This document shows positions 1 to 9,727 of a stretch of DNA of 64,000 nucleotides, piece after piece; within the stretch, counting starts at the first letter, position 1; the number at the start of each line of letters is the position of its first letter. Under the pieces are notes generated by a model. That model was given only the letters and a program-made list of their open reading frames with translations, ran no database searches and was not told the origin of the DNA. Where the stretch lies: the NCBI GenBank assembly GCA_024760905.1, contig CM045745.1, forward strand, positions 17,946,782 through 18,010,781. The letters run 5' to 3'. The translations under genes were made by a program, and so were the position numbers. This DNA comes from Plotosus lineatus. Taxonomy: Eukaryota; Chordata; Actinopteri; Siluriformes; Plotosidae.

Positions 1-537
1 TTAATGTCAGAATCTTTCCTAAATTTATTAGAAATTCATTCTTTTTATAAAGACAGCAACAATTTGACACCATACTCAACAGGTGTGTGTATGCACCTAT
101 CGAGACATACTTGGAGAGTAAAAAAATAAAGATCTCTTTGCAGCTCAAGTTCAAACTATGATAAACCTTACTTTAAAGATCCTCTTTAGTACCATGAAGG
201 AACTAAAAAACGTCATCTATGTGATTCATGATTAAACAATTAAAAAATACATATGGCCTTAAAATGGCTTGTAGTTAAGAGTATGACCAGTTCAACAGCC
301 AGGCCAGATACAGCACACCCTCTCCTTTTCTCAATACACCAGGAAATGCTGAACCCGCCATCTAATGTTTGCCATTTTGGTCTGGTGCAACAACTGGAGC
401 AAAGAGGGTAAATATAATCGAATGAAAAGTGCATTTTAATGGTAAAAGTGAAAAATAGCTTGCAGCTTCATTAAGTCCAAATGTATCAAATTGGAGTACT
501 GAATACTTTTACTATTAAGAGAGGCATCCTTAGAATA
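1..537. other. Unassigned AT-rich sequence
   Basis: I see no gene, recognisable repeat or convincing motif in this stretch. It ends at the TA dinucleotide that borders the first Tigger-like element. Confidence 0.5.
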
Positions 538-539
538 TA

Positions 540-1359
540 CAGGTGCTCCCCGACTTACGTTCATTCATTTTACGTATTTTTTGATTTTAGGTTTTTTATT
601 TTTAAATAAGTCAAATTTTGAGTTTAGCGTGCTCTCTGTAGTGCGAGACGTACCTACGTAGTACACTGACCTAATATGCTACTTCCGCATGACGTTACGT
701 CCATTGTTTACAAACGACAGACTGAACGTGCCCCTCCTTCTTCCCAGTTCACCGTGTGTTATCCTTGTATTAAGATGTCGTCTCTGTGATCTTTGTGTTT
801 ACACTGTTTTGCGGATTTTTGTAACCCTAAGCAAATATGGTTGATCAGAAGCGTAAGCCTACTAGTGATGGTGGTAATCAGAAAAAGCGGTAAGCCATCT
901 CGTTAGAGACGAAGCTGGCTATTATCAAGAAAATTGATGCTGGTGAAAAACATGTGAATGTTGCACATTTCTTCCAAATGGCTTCGTCGGCCATCGGAAC
1001 CATTTACAAGCAGAAAGATCGCATCACAGAGCATGTTAAAGGTTATATTTGATACTGTATTTGACATTTGATGAGTGAATTTCATAAAAAATCAAATTTT
1101 TTTAAATGATTTTGCTTGAATTTAATTTATTTTAAATTAATGTTGACATTATTTGATATATTTGATATTATTTTACAATGTTATGTTTATAATAATTGAT
1201 TTAGGGATGTTTTATGAGATATGGTAGTGGTATTTATGGATGTATAGTACAGAATGAACGTCATACGTCACTGGAACATACAGTAACAACTTACGTTTTT
1301 TTTTCACTTTACGTTCAGCCATCTGGACCCGAACTAAAACTTAAGTTGGGGAGCATCAG
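540..1359 (+). mobile_element. Tigger/pogo-like TIR element, family A, internally deleted
   Basis: The termini are inverted repeats: the left end reads CAGGTGCTCCCCGACTTACG and the right end, reverse-complemented, reads CTGATGCTCCCCAACTTAAG. Both ends abut a TA dinucleotide (538-539 and 1360-1361), as expected for the Tc1/mariner/pogo superfamily, which duplicates TA on insertion. The interior keeps only a 5' coding remnant of a pogo-type transposase (837-1052) followed by an AT-rich region. At about 820 bp it is much shorter than an autonomous Tigger element, so it is a non-autonomous deletion derivative. Related sequence lies at 2835-3051 and, inverted, at 48063-49213. Confidence 0.75.
837..1052 (+). 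pseudogene. Pogo/Tigger transposase N-terminal DNA-binding remnant
   Basis: An ATG at 837 opens a frame of about 71 codons with one internal TAA at 891. The protein begins MVDQKRKPTSDGG, then after the stop reads AISLETKLAIIKKIDAGEK and ends near KQKDRITEHVKG. This matches the psq/CENP-B-type helix-turn-helix that starts Tigger transposases, whose usual pattern is S-L-E-x-K-x-x-I-I followed by I-x-x-x-K-D-R-I. The domain binds the element's own termini. The DDE catalytic region is absent. The in-frame stop and the deletion make it a pseudogene, and the same segment recurs on the minus strand within 48063-49213. Confidence 0.7.
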
Positions 1360-1499
1360 TATGCATAGAACAAGAAAATGCATGGCCTAACTAGATCAAT
1401 CTGTGATTATGTTTTAATTTTGCATGCATATTGAACAATGGTACAAAATCATAGAAAAAACTTTTGTTTTTGGAAGTTAAATACAATTAGATTTGCATT

Positions 1500-1960
1500 G
1501 TACAAGCGAATGGTGTTGAAGTAGCTGCTCAGTCTGTTGAAAACGAAAGATTCAACATCTGCAGCAAATGAATATGGAATCAATTGAAATGCATAGAAGA
1601 AGTATACAGACAGAAAGATGGCAGGAAAGACTAATTTGTATGGCTATGGTACTGTATCAGATATAAATAAATCATTTTCAAAGAAATGGAAGAAGATAGC
1701 TGTCCATATTAAAGATCTTTGTGCAAGATTCCAATGCCTTACCCCACTGAAATGCCGTAAGTTATCATACGAGTTGGCTGTAAGATATAACATCGATATA
1801 CATAAGAGGTGGATGAACAGAATCACTAGCAGAAAAAGAACGGGTATCCTCCTTCATGAAGCAGCATCACATATGTAGGACATCAGAAGCTATGTCGATG
1901 GCTTGTGCTAAAGGATTCAGCAAACCGATGATGCTAGAATTTTTTTGTTTGTTTTTTTAA
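1500..1960 (+). pseudogene. Pogo-superfamily transposase fragment of a second lineage (CENP-B/Tc5 DNA-binding type)
   Basis: The open part (1618-1878) contains LTPLKCRKLSYELAVRYNID followed by a Trp-containing segment. Just past its stop, another reading gives EAMSMACAKGFSK. This order resembles the second DNA-binding domain of pogo/jerky-type transposases, where a C-R-x-L-A-Y-E-x-A helix is followed by a conserved P-E-A-T-S and F-N-K segment. No DDE catalytic domain follows. The frame is broken by stops after residue 86. No terminal repeats could be tied to it, and it is not obviously part of the neighbouring family-A element. The assignment rests on motif order only. Confidence 0.45.
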
Positions 1961-2171
1961 ATCTGGGATCTGTTATAGCCAGACATAAGTTCATGGTGAT
2001 GAGTTTTTCCAGCAAGTGTCATCATAAAAATACTCCTTGGTCCATACATAACAGGAACAAAGAGGCAAAAGAAACTTGTTTTTCCAGCAGACCTCAACAA
2101 TTGCCAAGTTAAGTAATGACATATTTATGGCTAGCATTTACCTGTAATGTTTGTGATTTATAATTACAGTA

Positions 2172-2469
2172 CAGTCGGCCCCCAACTTACGAAATTAATC
2201 CGTTCCAGAGCCCTTCTCGTAACGCGGGGATTTCGTAAGTAGGGGTAACACCTTGCATGTTAAATGCCTAATTCGTTCCAAGGCTCCAGTCTTTGGACTG
2301 GATAAACCGCATAAACCCTTTAAAAATGATAAAAGTACACCAATTTTGTATGAAATATGTGTTAAAAGTAAAAGAAAATCATTTATTAAACCATTTAAAC
2401 ATTTTATTAAAATATTAAACCATTTTATGAACATATTTATTAATTAAACCATTATTAAATATTTTTTAT

Positions 2470-2541
<72 letters not shown>

Positions 2542-3051
2542 ACCTCTCTCTATCTCTATCTCTCTTTTTTTCTCTCTCTCTCTCTGTCTCTCTCACATGT
2601 GCGCTGCGGACCACGCCCACAAGACGTGGAATTCAAAGCGTATTCCCTGCTTGACAAACTCAACTTAATTTGATTCCTTAAGGGATTGGAATTCCAGATA
2701 AGTTCAAATGCGCCCACATTTATTAAACATTTACTGAATTAAAACAACTTAAAAAACAAAACTAAAAACTAAAGCGTTAAAAAGCCAGAAAAAAATCCTC
2801 CTCCACCATCTCACTTCAAGCACCATTGCGAAAAGTAAGTGAATATGATTAAAATTTATTTATTTGAAATTATTTTGCTTGAATTTAATTTATTTGGAAT
2901 TAATGTTGATATCATTTTACAATGTTATGTTTATAATAATTGATTTAGGGGTATTTTAGTTCCTGGAATGTACAGTAACAACTTACATCTTTTTTTCATC
3001 TTACGTTCAGCTGTTCGGAACCGAACTAAAACGTAAGTTGAGAAGTGTCTG
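2172..3051 (+). mobile_element. Chimeric Tigger-like TIR element (family B left half, family A right half)
   Basis: The left end starts CAGTCGGCCCCCAACTTACG after a TA (2170-2171). The right end, reverse-complemented, reads CAGACACTTCTCAACTTACG and is followed by TA (3052-3053). Positions 2172 to about 2830 match the family-B element at 17861-18604, including the shared (AC)n/(CT)n block and the segment around GGCCACGCCCACAAGACGTG. From about 2835 to 3051 the sequence instead matches the right part of the family-A element (about 1090-1359). The TA pair suggests the chimera moved as a unit, but recombination between resident copies would look similar. Confidence 0.65.
2472..2600. repeat. (AC)n then (CT)n microsatellite inside the TIR element
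   Basis: About 65 bp of AC repeat is followed by an impure CT-rich tract. The family-B copy at 17861-18604 has a shorter AC/CT block at the same place, so the microsatellite belongs to the element. Confidence 0.95.
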
Positions 3052-3059
3052 TATTCAAA

Positions 3060-3380
3060 ATAAAAAAGTAAATGTAAGGTCACACAGATGAGGTTATGGG
3101 AAAAAAAACACCAAACAAGTCTCAGTAAGTTGTTTATTAAAGGTGACATATAAAGGTAAAGTCCAAAGACCTGAAAAATTATAAGCCAATTATAACTTTG
3201 ACCCTTAAGGATTGAGATCATGAAAAAAAAATAAATAAAATTTAAAAAAAGTATTCACCTGTACATAGATTTCATTCATTCATTACAGCTCTAGAAATGA
3301 TTTACCCTGCCCGGTGTAGTCTAAAATATCCATGAATTAGTTTGAAAAATTTAGCTAGAATAAACCGTATTTATTGAAAA
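3060..3380. other. Unassigned AT-rich sequence
   Basis: Nothing recognisable was found between the chimeric TIR element and the SINE. Open frames here show no family features. Confidence 0.4.
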
Positions 3381-3391
3381 TAAACTAGTTT

Positions 3392-3743
3392 CAGTTCAGT
3401 TCATTTTCTGTAACCGCTTCATCCTAATTAGGGTCACGGGGAGGCTGGTGCCCATCCCAGCCAACTCAGGGAGAGGGCAGAGTACACCCTGGACAGCTCG
3501 CCAGGCCATCGCAGGGCGGAAACACGCTGACGGCTTTGCAGCCTACTCTTTTTACGAAAGTCAGCAATGGTTCTTTTACATGCCTCACACCATAGACAGT
3601 GAGAGACATGGCCGGCCTTTGATAACCCAGTTAGCTGCACTGGGGGGGGGGGACAGTGACAACCTTGTGGAGAGTGGGACTCGAACCTCCAACCTTTGGA
3701 TCAGCAATCCAGCGCCTTATACCACTAGACCACCACTGCCCCT
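3392..3743 (-). mobile_element. tRNA-derived SINE (SINE-1), full length, tail type i, with TSD
   Basis: On the minus strand the element opens with a tRNA-like head containing an A-box-like TGGTCTAGTGG and a B-box-like GGTTCGAGTCC, which form an internal Pol III promoter. A body (CAGTGCAGCTAACTGGGTTA, then CTCTCACTGTCTATGGTGTG) follows, and then a 3' tail containing CCCTAATTAGGATGAAGCGG. It is flanked by a perfect 11-bp target-site duplication, TAAACTAGTTT (3381-3391 and 3744-3754), which shows insertion as one unit. Other copies or fragments of this family occur throughout the window. The tRNA of origin was not assigned. Confidence 0.9.
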
Positions 3744-4076
3744 TAAACTAGTTTTAAGGGGACAAAAAAAAGTAAATTTACCTGCTTATTACAAAAGCTC
3801 GCCCAATGATTTTGCCCATTGAAAATGTTAAATATATGATATACGATGATGCATTTTTAGCAGGTGATTTTTTTACAAAAACCTTACCAGTTGTCAAAGC
3901 TGCTCCACAATCACAAGCAGAAAGTTAATAAATTGTAACGTAGACCTACACCGGTGGCCTGAAACACACTAAACAAATTAAACAATACACATGTTACACT
4001 CGTAACAAACCAATGTACAGTAACTTTTCTTTCATAATTATTAATGCAATTTGCATCATTTAATTCTTGATTGTAT

Positions 4077-4377
4077 CATCATATCTTATCCCCGTAGGGT
4101 AGTGTAGCAATTGGTCTCTTCCGGAGGAGATTAACCGGGACGCAGGAACGCTTGCTACTTGTCCCCGGAAACACGCTGACGGCTTTGCAGTCTACTCTTT
4201 ATGAAAGTCAGCAGTGGTTCTTTTACATGTCTCTCACCATAGTCAGTGAGACACATGATCGACCTTTGATAACCCAGTTAGCTGCATTGGGGGGACAGTG
4301 ACAGCCCTGTGGGGACTCGAATCCCCAACCTAAGGATCAGCGATCCTGCGCCCTATCCACTAGACCACCACTGCTCT
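4077..4377 (-). mobile_element. SINE-1 copy with a different 3' tail (type iii), with TSD
   Basis: The head and body match the other SINE-1 copies up to the block around CGTCAGCGTGTTTCC. There the usual GATGGCCTGGCGAGC tail is replaced by another sequence that ends, on the minus strand, CCCTACGGGGATAAGATATG. A perfect 14-bp duplication, ATTCTTGATTGTAT, brackets the whole unit (4063-4076 and 4378-4391), so head, body and alternative tail inserted together. The tail alone recurs at about 55122-55143. I infer that it derives from a LINE family I did not identify. Confidence 0.85.
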
Positions 4378-4402
4378 ATTCTTGATTGTATTATTGCAGT
4401 GT

Positions 4403-4403
<1 letters not shown>

Positions 4404-4492
<89 letters not shown>
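4404..4492. repeat. (AC)n microsatellite
   Basis: A nearly pure AC dinucleotide run of about 88 bp lies just downstream of the SINE's target-site duplication. Confidence 0.98.
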
Positions 4493-4499
<7 letters not shown>

Positions 4500-4594
4500 A
4501 TAATTAGTAAAATAATATGTAAAAAAAGCCTCCCACAAAATCCTTGTTTCACTCCTAAAACGTGAAACAATTATGGACATTATCAGTTTAAACT

Positions 4595-4935
4595 GGGCAG
4601 TGGTGGTCTAGTGGTATAGGGCGCTGGATCGCTAATCCAAAGGTTGGGGGTTCGAGTCCCACTCTCCACAAGGTTGTCACTGCCCTCCCCCCAGTGCAGC
4701 TAACTGGGTTATCAAAGGCCGGCCATGTCTCTCACTGTCTATGGTGTGAGGCATGTAAAAGAACCATTGCTGCCTTTCGACAAGAGTAGCTGCAAAACCG
4801 TCGGCGTGTTTCCGCTCTGCGATGGCCTGGCGAGCTGTCCAGGGTGTACTCTGCCCTCGCCCGGAGTTGGCTGGGATGGGCGCCAGCCTCCCCGCGACCC
4901 TAATTAGGATGAAGCGGTTACAGAAACTGAACTGA
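4595..4935 (+). mobile_element. SINE-1, full length, tail type i
   Basis: The tRNA-like head starts GGGCAGTGGTGGTCTAGTGG, and the B box GGTTCGAGTCC follows about 50 bp later. The common body is followed by the tail GATGGCCTGGCGAGCTGTCC and a segment containing CCCTAATTAGGATGAAGCGG, ending in CAGAAACTGAACT. An imperfect duplication (ATCAGTTTAAA upstream, ATCAGGTTAAA downstream) probably marks the target site. This is a clear plus-strand reference copy for the family in this window. Confidence 0.88.
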
Positions 4936-4949
4936 TCAGGTTAAAGTCG

Positions 4950-5705
4950 AGAAGTCCAACGTAAAATGTAATTGAATATTATTTACATTTTTCATATGAT
5001 AAATTATACAATATTCTTATATAATAAGTTTCAGATCAAAGATTAACAAGAAATACTGAAAACAAGATGTTCCATGTATTCACGCCAATGAAATGCAAGA
5101 TAAAGCAGTATTCTCTCATGAAATCAATATCCTATAAATTGAATTAAACTATTAGCAAAATGTTGACCAACCATACATGGATTTTTCTTTGTGTAGTTTT
5201 TCTTTGAATAATTCAAATCTGGGTAAGTTTCCTCAGTTCCTAATGTATCCTTCCTCTCCTTTCTCTTTCACACTCAGACTGTATTTCCATCAGTCGCTAA
5301 TAACGGACATAATTATCTAAACAACATTATTGATATTACAGAGGCTCTACCACTGTAGACTGCTTTGCCAGCTTCACTTAAGCCTTTCTGCATAAGCAAT
5401 GTGAATACTAATTAATCAATTATTATTCTGTTAGTCTTGTTTTGAAAATCATCCTTCTGTGGCCTCAATATGCAAAAAAGATGCTGTGTTCTACATTTGT
5501 TCTGACATTCAATTGTCATTGTTCCAAAGGTAGTGCAATAATGTTGTTTTTATTACCAAGCACCTAATGAGAGAAAAAAAAAACCAGATTAAGCACAAGG
5601 AAGTACTATTGCACTTTAAATATGTAGAACTTTTTTTTATCAGCTGTATTGAAGTCTTGTTTATTTGTATTTGATCTGTGCCTTTTTAAAACTTGTACAT
5701 ACATT
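4950..5705. other. Unassigned AT-rich sequence
   Basis: I see no repeat family, transposon terminus or coding pattern here. Confidence 0.4.
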
Positions 5706-5710
5706 ATCTA

Positions 5711-5915
5711 CCTTCCTCCAGTGCATCTAACTATCAGAGGTCGACCATGTGTCTCACTGTCTATGGTGAGAGGCATCTAAAAGAACCATTGCTGACTTTT
5801 GACAGCCATCAGTGTGCTTCTGCCCTGCAATGGCCTCGTGAGCTGTCCAGGGTTTACTCTGCCCTTGCGTAGAGTCAGCTGAGATGGGTGTTCAGAAAAT
5901 GAATGAATGAACATT
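5711..5915 (+). mobile_element. SINE-1 fragment, head missing
   Basis: It begins inside the body (CAGTGCATCTAAC), keeps the CTCACTGTCTATGGTGAGAGG block and the GAGCTGTCCAGGGTTTACTC tail segment, and runs into AATGAATGAATG. The tRNA-like head is missing and the middle is shortened, so it is an old, degraded copy. Confidence 0.75.
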
Positions 5916-6465
5916 ATTTTCCTCTTTTACTTTAAAATAGTAATCAATATTTACTACTTTCTCATCTGCTCTATTTTTGTTTGTTTTTTTTGGTATATGT
6001 TTTTGTATATTCATTTATTCTTTGATTTCACAGTACTATACTATACTGTGATATTGTAGCAGAATATAAAACGATATTTCACATTATATGAAACTTAGGT
6101 TGTATCTATCTGAAAAGAGCACATAGGAAAACTTACCCTGATCAAAGTTTAAATTCTTTAGATTAGTTGTATATCTGAAGAATCAGCATTTGTCGGTTTG
6201 AATATAGCCTCAAAATAACAACAAAATAACTTCCTTGTGAAAATTATCAGCCTATATTTACGCTGGAAATTTTTCCATATGACAAACTACAAGAAGAAAT
6301 GATTTCCTACAACATTTCGTACTGCACCCTTCACAGAACAGTACAAGCTGACTTTTAGCAGTATAGAAAGAAAACTAAGCAAAACGACAAGTACATCAGA
6401 GTCTCGAGTTTGAGATACATATGGTTTTCAACTGGCGGCTTCATTAAATATTACATTATAATTAT
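5916..6465. other. Unassigned AT-rich sequence
   Basis: Nothing identifiable was found between the SINE fragment and the Tc1-like transposase relic. Confidence 0.4.
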
Positions 6466-6469
6466 TACA

Positions 6470-6966
6470 ATGTTTGGGTCACAAAGAAAAACATCTGTAA
6501 GTGCAAAATAAGGGAACCGTTTCTGGAGATGTGTTGAATACTAACCTACGATTGGGGTGTGTCAGTGGTGATAATGTGGGAGACCTAAACAAGGTAAAAG
6601 GGACCTTAAGAAAGGAAGGCGATCACTCCATTTTGCAATGCTATGTCATACATGGACAGCTCTTGACATGAGCCACTTTCTTTCTACAACAGATGAATGA
6701 CCCAAAAGACTCAAAACTATGCAAGAACTATTTGAGGAGAAGCAGTCAGCTGGTATTCTGTTAATAATGGAGTTGCCAGCACAATCACCGGATCAACCGG
6801 ACTGGACAGCATCTTGACTTTATTGTCTGAAAGAAATACCCAAGCCAACTGAGTTGGACTCAGGCCAGTCCAAGTGGAAGATGCTTTAGGAAGCAATGTC
6901 TTCATTTTTATCTTGGCAAGTTGACAACTAGAATTACAAACATCTGCAAGGATGTAATCGCTTCAA
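6470..6966 (+). pseudogene. Tc1-like transposase C-terminal half, decayed
   Basis: Joining local frames gives GDNVGDLNKVKGTLRKEG, then NDPKDSKLCKNYL, then QSAGILLIMELPAQSPDQPD. These match the region around the second and third catalytic acidic residues of Tc1-like DD34E transposases, where the family has D-N-D-P-K-H and P-A-Q-S-P-D-L-N-P-I-E. The His of the first motif reads Asp and the L-N-P-I-E segment is corrupted. Stops and frameshifts are numerous and no N-terminal half or terminal repeats were found. It is a dead relic, unrelated in sequence to the Tc1 element at 52568. Confidence 0.6.
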
Positions 6967-7017
6967 ACAGGATTTTAGAAAATAGATACCTATTTTCCTC
7001 AGTGTTCATCCACATCG

Positions 7018-7390
7018 TCATACTGTCTGTCTGTCTTCCTTTCGGCATTTTCCCTTTTTACTCGGGAGTCGCCACAGCGAATCATCTTGATTCGCACGTT
7101 TGATTTGGCAGAGGTTTTTACGTCGGATGCCCTTCCTGTCACAACCCTTTTTCGCAAGGGACAGAAAAACGCTGACGGCTTTGCAGCTACTCTTTACGAA
7201 AGTCAGCAATGGTTCTTTTACATGCCTCTCACCATAGACAGTGACAGACATGGCCCGCCTTTGATAACCCAGTTAGCTGCACTGGGGGGGTGGGGGGGGG
7301 GGTGGGGGTGGGGGGGTGGGGGGGACAGTGACAACCTTGTGGAGAGTGGGACTCAAACTCCCAACCTTTGGATCAGCGATCCAGCGCCCT
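7018..7390 (-). mobile_element. SINE-1 copy with an RTE-type 3' tail (type ii), head truncated
   Basis: Body and partial head match SINE-1, but past CGTCAGCG the minus strand continues GTTGTGACAGGAAGGGCATC and then ATTCGCTGTGGCGACTCCCG to a CCGAAAGGAAGAC end. That tail resembles both termini of the RTE elements in this window: the GGAAGGGCATCCGACGTAAA word near 32364 and the CGCTGTGGCGACCCCTGAAG word at about 61031-61050. The first ~20 bp of the tRNA head are missing. Imperfect similarity between flanks (CAGTGTTCA and CAGTAGTTCA) may be a decayed TSD. Confidence 0.75.
7284..7325 (+). repeat. G-rich tract inside the SINE, G-quadruplex-capable
   Basis: Runs of 5-12 G separated by single T occupy about 40 bp. 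Other SINE-1 copies have only a 5-10 G run here, so this is a local expansion within the element. Confidence 0.9.
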
Positions 7391-7529
7391 ATGCTTTATT
7401 CAGTAGTTCAATCATACACTACAACTTCACATCATGAAGCTGTATCAGCCATTTTGACACAATATTTTATATTTATTTTTTTATTTACCTGTTGACAATC
7501 AGTAAGTTGATTGACCACATAACCATTAT

Positions 7530-7830
7530 CATGTTGGGTGTTGGTAGAAAACACAGCCAATGAGAAAAGAGTTATAAAAATGGGAAACCACACAATAACA
7601 CTACTGAGTAAATGAGAAAGAGGTCACCTACCTCTCCCCAGGCTTGCGTTCAATAAACAAAACACAGTTAAACTAGGTCAACCAGATTTGTGGATAAGAC
7701 CATGAAGCCAACGAGAACACAGACTGATAAAGCTTAAAAGCTTCAGTCCAGCTGCATGAACTGTACTTTCTAAAAGCAAACAGGCAGGTTAACATACTGG
7801 TGAAATGACAGGGACCGTTTCGTATCAGGC
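7530..7830 (+). repeat. Unidentified dispersed repeat, copy 1 (pair at 14965-15270)
   Basis: It shares ordered blocks with 14965-15270: TTGGGTGTTG near the start, an ACACAGTTAAAC/TCACACTTAAC block in the middle, and CTGATAAAGC followed by CAGTCC near the end. Spacing is similar, so the two are diverged copies of one repeat. No coding content or termini were recognised. Confidence 0.55.
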
Positions 7831-8021
7831 TCTTGAGGGAATGGTGTTTGTTCATATCAGATGATTGGATAGTGGGAATTTGAAGCTCAGTTTTAATACC
7901 AGACGTGGCAGAAGTATCCCTGAGCCTCATGCATTGTAGACTTATGAATTGGCATGTATGGGATTTTTGAGTAAAATACATCATGCACTTCTTCATTAAA
8001 GACAGGGTTTGATGCATATGT

Positions 8022-8327
8022 GGGGCCGGTGGTGTAGTGGTTAGGGTGCAGCGCTCATGATCGGGAGGTTGTGAGTTTGAATCCCACTGAGACCCTCACT
8101 GTGCTAAGACCCCTGGGCAAGGTCTCAACCACAAGTGTGCCTCTGTTCACCCAGCAGTATAAATGGGTACCGGTAAAAATATACTGGGAAGGTAACCTGC
8201 GATGGACTAGCGTCCCTTCCAGGAGGAGTTGAACTCCTAGTTGCTTCACGCTACAGAAACCGGGGATAAGCACCGGCCTGATGAGCCACTAGGCTCAGGT
8301 ATAAAAACCCAACAGATTTTACCTACC
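8022..8327 (+). mobile_element. tRNA-derived SINE of a second family (SINE-2), with TSD
   Basis: The head reads GGGGCCGGTGGTGTAGTGGT with a B-box-like GAGTTTGAATCCC. The body includes TGCGATGGACTAGCGTCCCT, a word also seen in V-SINE and L2-type tails of fishes, and it ends near AGGCTCAGGTATAAAAACCC. A perfect 11-bp duplication, TTGATGCATAT (8009-8019 and 8328-8338), flanks it. Only one copy is visible in the window. Confidence 0.85.
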
Positions 8328-8339
8328 TTGATGCATATA

Positions 8340-9715
8340 CAGTAGCAATTTATTTACAAATATGCATCCAGGGTATGTCATATATTCTTAGTTCTTAACC
8401 ATTCTTAATCATGCTCATTGTGTGGTCATTGGCTGTAGAGTGGCTTAATTCTTGTGTGTGGATTGGTGCGTGCGTACTTGTGCTTGTTTGAAAAAATCAA
8501 AAAGAAAATGAATCGTAAGTGAATGTCAGAGACATAATCTCTTGCCAATTGCACTGACATTTTCCTCAGTGTTCTTTCAATCTCCCTAATAACAATTACC
8601 TCATAATTGTAACAGTAATTATGATTAAACATTTGGTGAGATGCCAGGGAAGCACTCTCCTGTGTGACTTTAGCATCTTCATTTTTTTTTTCAAGAGCGG
8701 CAGGAGAGTGTAGGCCATAGACAAACAAATAAACAAACAAAAAAGCCATTAAATTTAAGCAATACAGCAGCAGGAAAAAGACAAAAGGTAAAAACTGTCC
8801 TGATAGTTGTTCACAAATACATTTAAATTAAGTTGTACTTCTGTGCAGTGTGAATAACTTCATAATTTCTCTAAACCACAAATAAGAATAGCAGAACACA
8901 TTTTTGTTATGTCACCCAAGAACGTTGAACAATAATAGTTTGCAACTTTTCAATAAAATTAAAAAGCTCCCCCTCCTTTTTTTTAAAGAAAACACTAAGA
9001 TGAGCTATTCAAACTTTTCCAAAGTCTAGAAACTTGCCAGATCGTAAGTTGGAAAGACAGAGTCTTGTTAAATGGAATGTCTATTTACTAATAAATATTG
9101 TATTCTGACAGGTCAATGGTTACTAATTCTATTCTAGCATTTTATTGTTTAATATTAAACTGACAAACCTTTGCCCTTTAGTTTGAATAAAACTTGTAAA
9201 AGTGAATGGTGTCACAAACAGCCAAGACAAATATTCACTAGTTTTCAATAAAAAATTTGTGCTACTTGAAATCATGAAAGTAATCAAACAAAGTACTTAA
9301 TACGGATTAAAAGATCTAAGTGAATGCAGGAGGAAATAGACAGAGTGTCAGAGAACCGATAAACCCTTGACTACCATGGTGTGATTCCAGGTAGGAGCTC
9401 AATGGAACAATCTCCAGGCCAATGCTGAGAAATACAGGTGGCTTTCATGGCTCTAAAACTTTGGGTAGCAACTCATATTTTGGAGGTATGATACTGGAAA
9501 GGTGGGCTAGGTGATCTGCAACTAGGAAGGGGGTATCATGCATATGGTTTTGGGATTTATGCAGGAAATAGAACATTGATGGGACCAGAACTGGATGTTA
9601 GCACACCACCTGACAATAGGACTGTGAGAGCCGAGCATGACATGAGTTGCACTAGCTTTGTTGACAGTCTGACCATCTGTTAACAGTGACAGGTTGGGTC
9701 AGTATGATGACTGAG
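8340..9715. other. Unassigned sequence
   Basis: No element termini, transposase or RT motifs, or tandem structure were recognised. The stretch contains ordinary AT-rich sequence and short homopolymers. Confidence 0.4.
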
Positions 9716-9727
9716 TGGGTAAGATAA

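Noticed and set aside
4309..4580. Long His-Thr or Cys-Val repeat ORFs on both strands
   Set aside because: They are translations of the (AC)n array. The same applies to the frames at 34364-34732, 45704-46087, 46286-46708 and 59552-59879.
4595..4670. A functional tRNA gene (A box, B box, tRNA-like fold)
   Set aside because: The same sequence heads every SINE-1 copy, lacks a proper acceptor end and is followed by the SINE body. It is a SINE head, not a tRNA gene.
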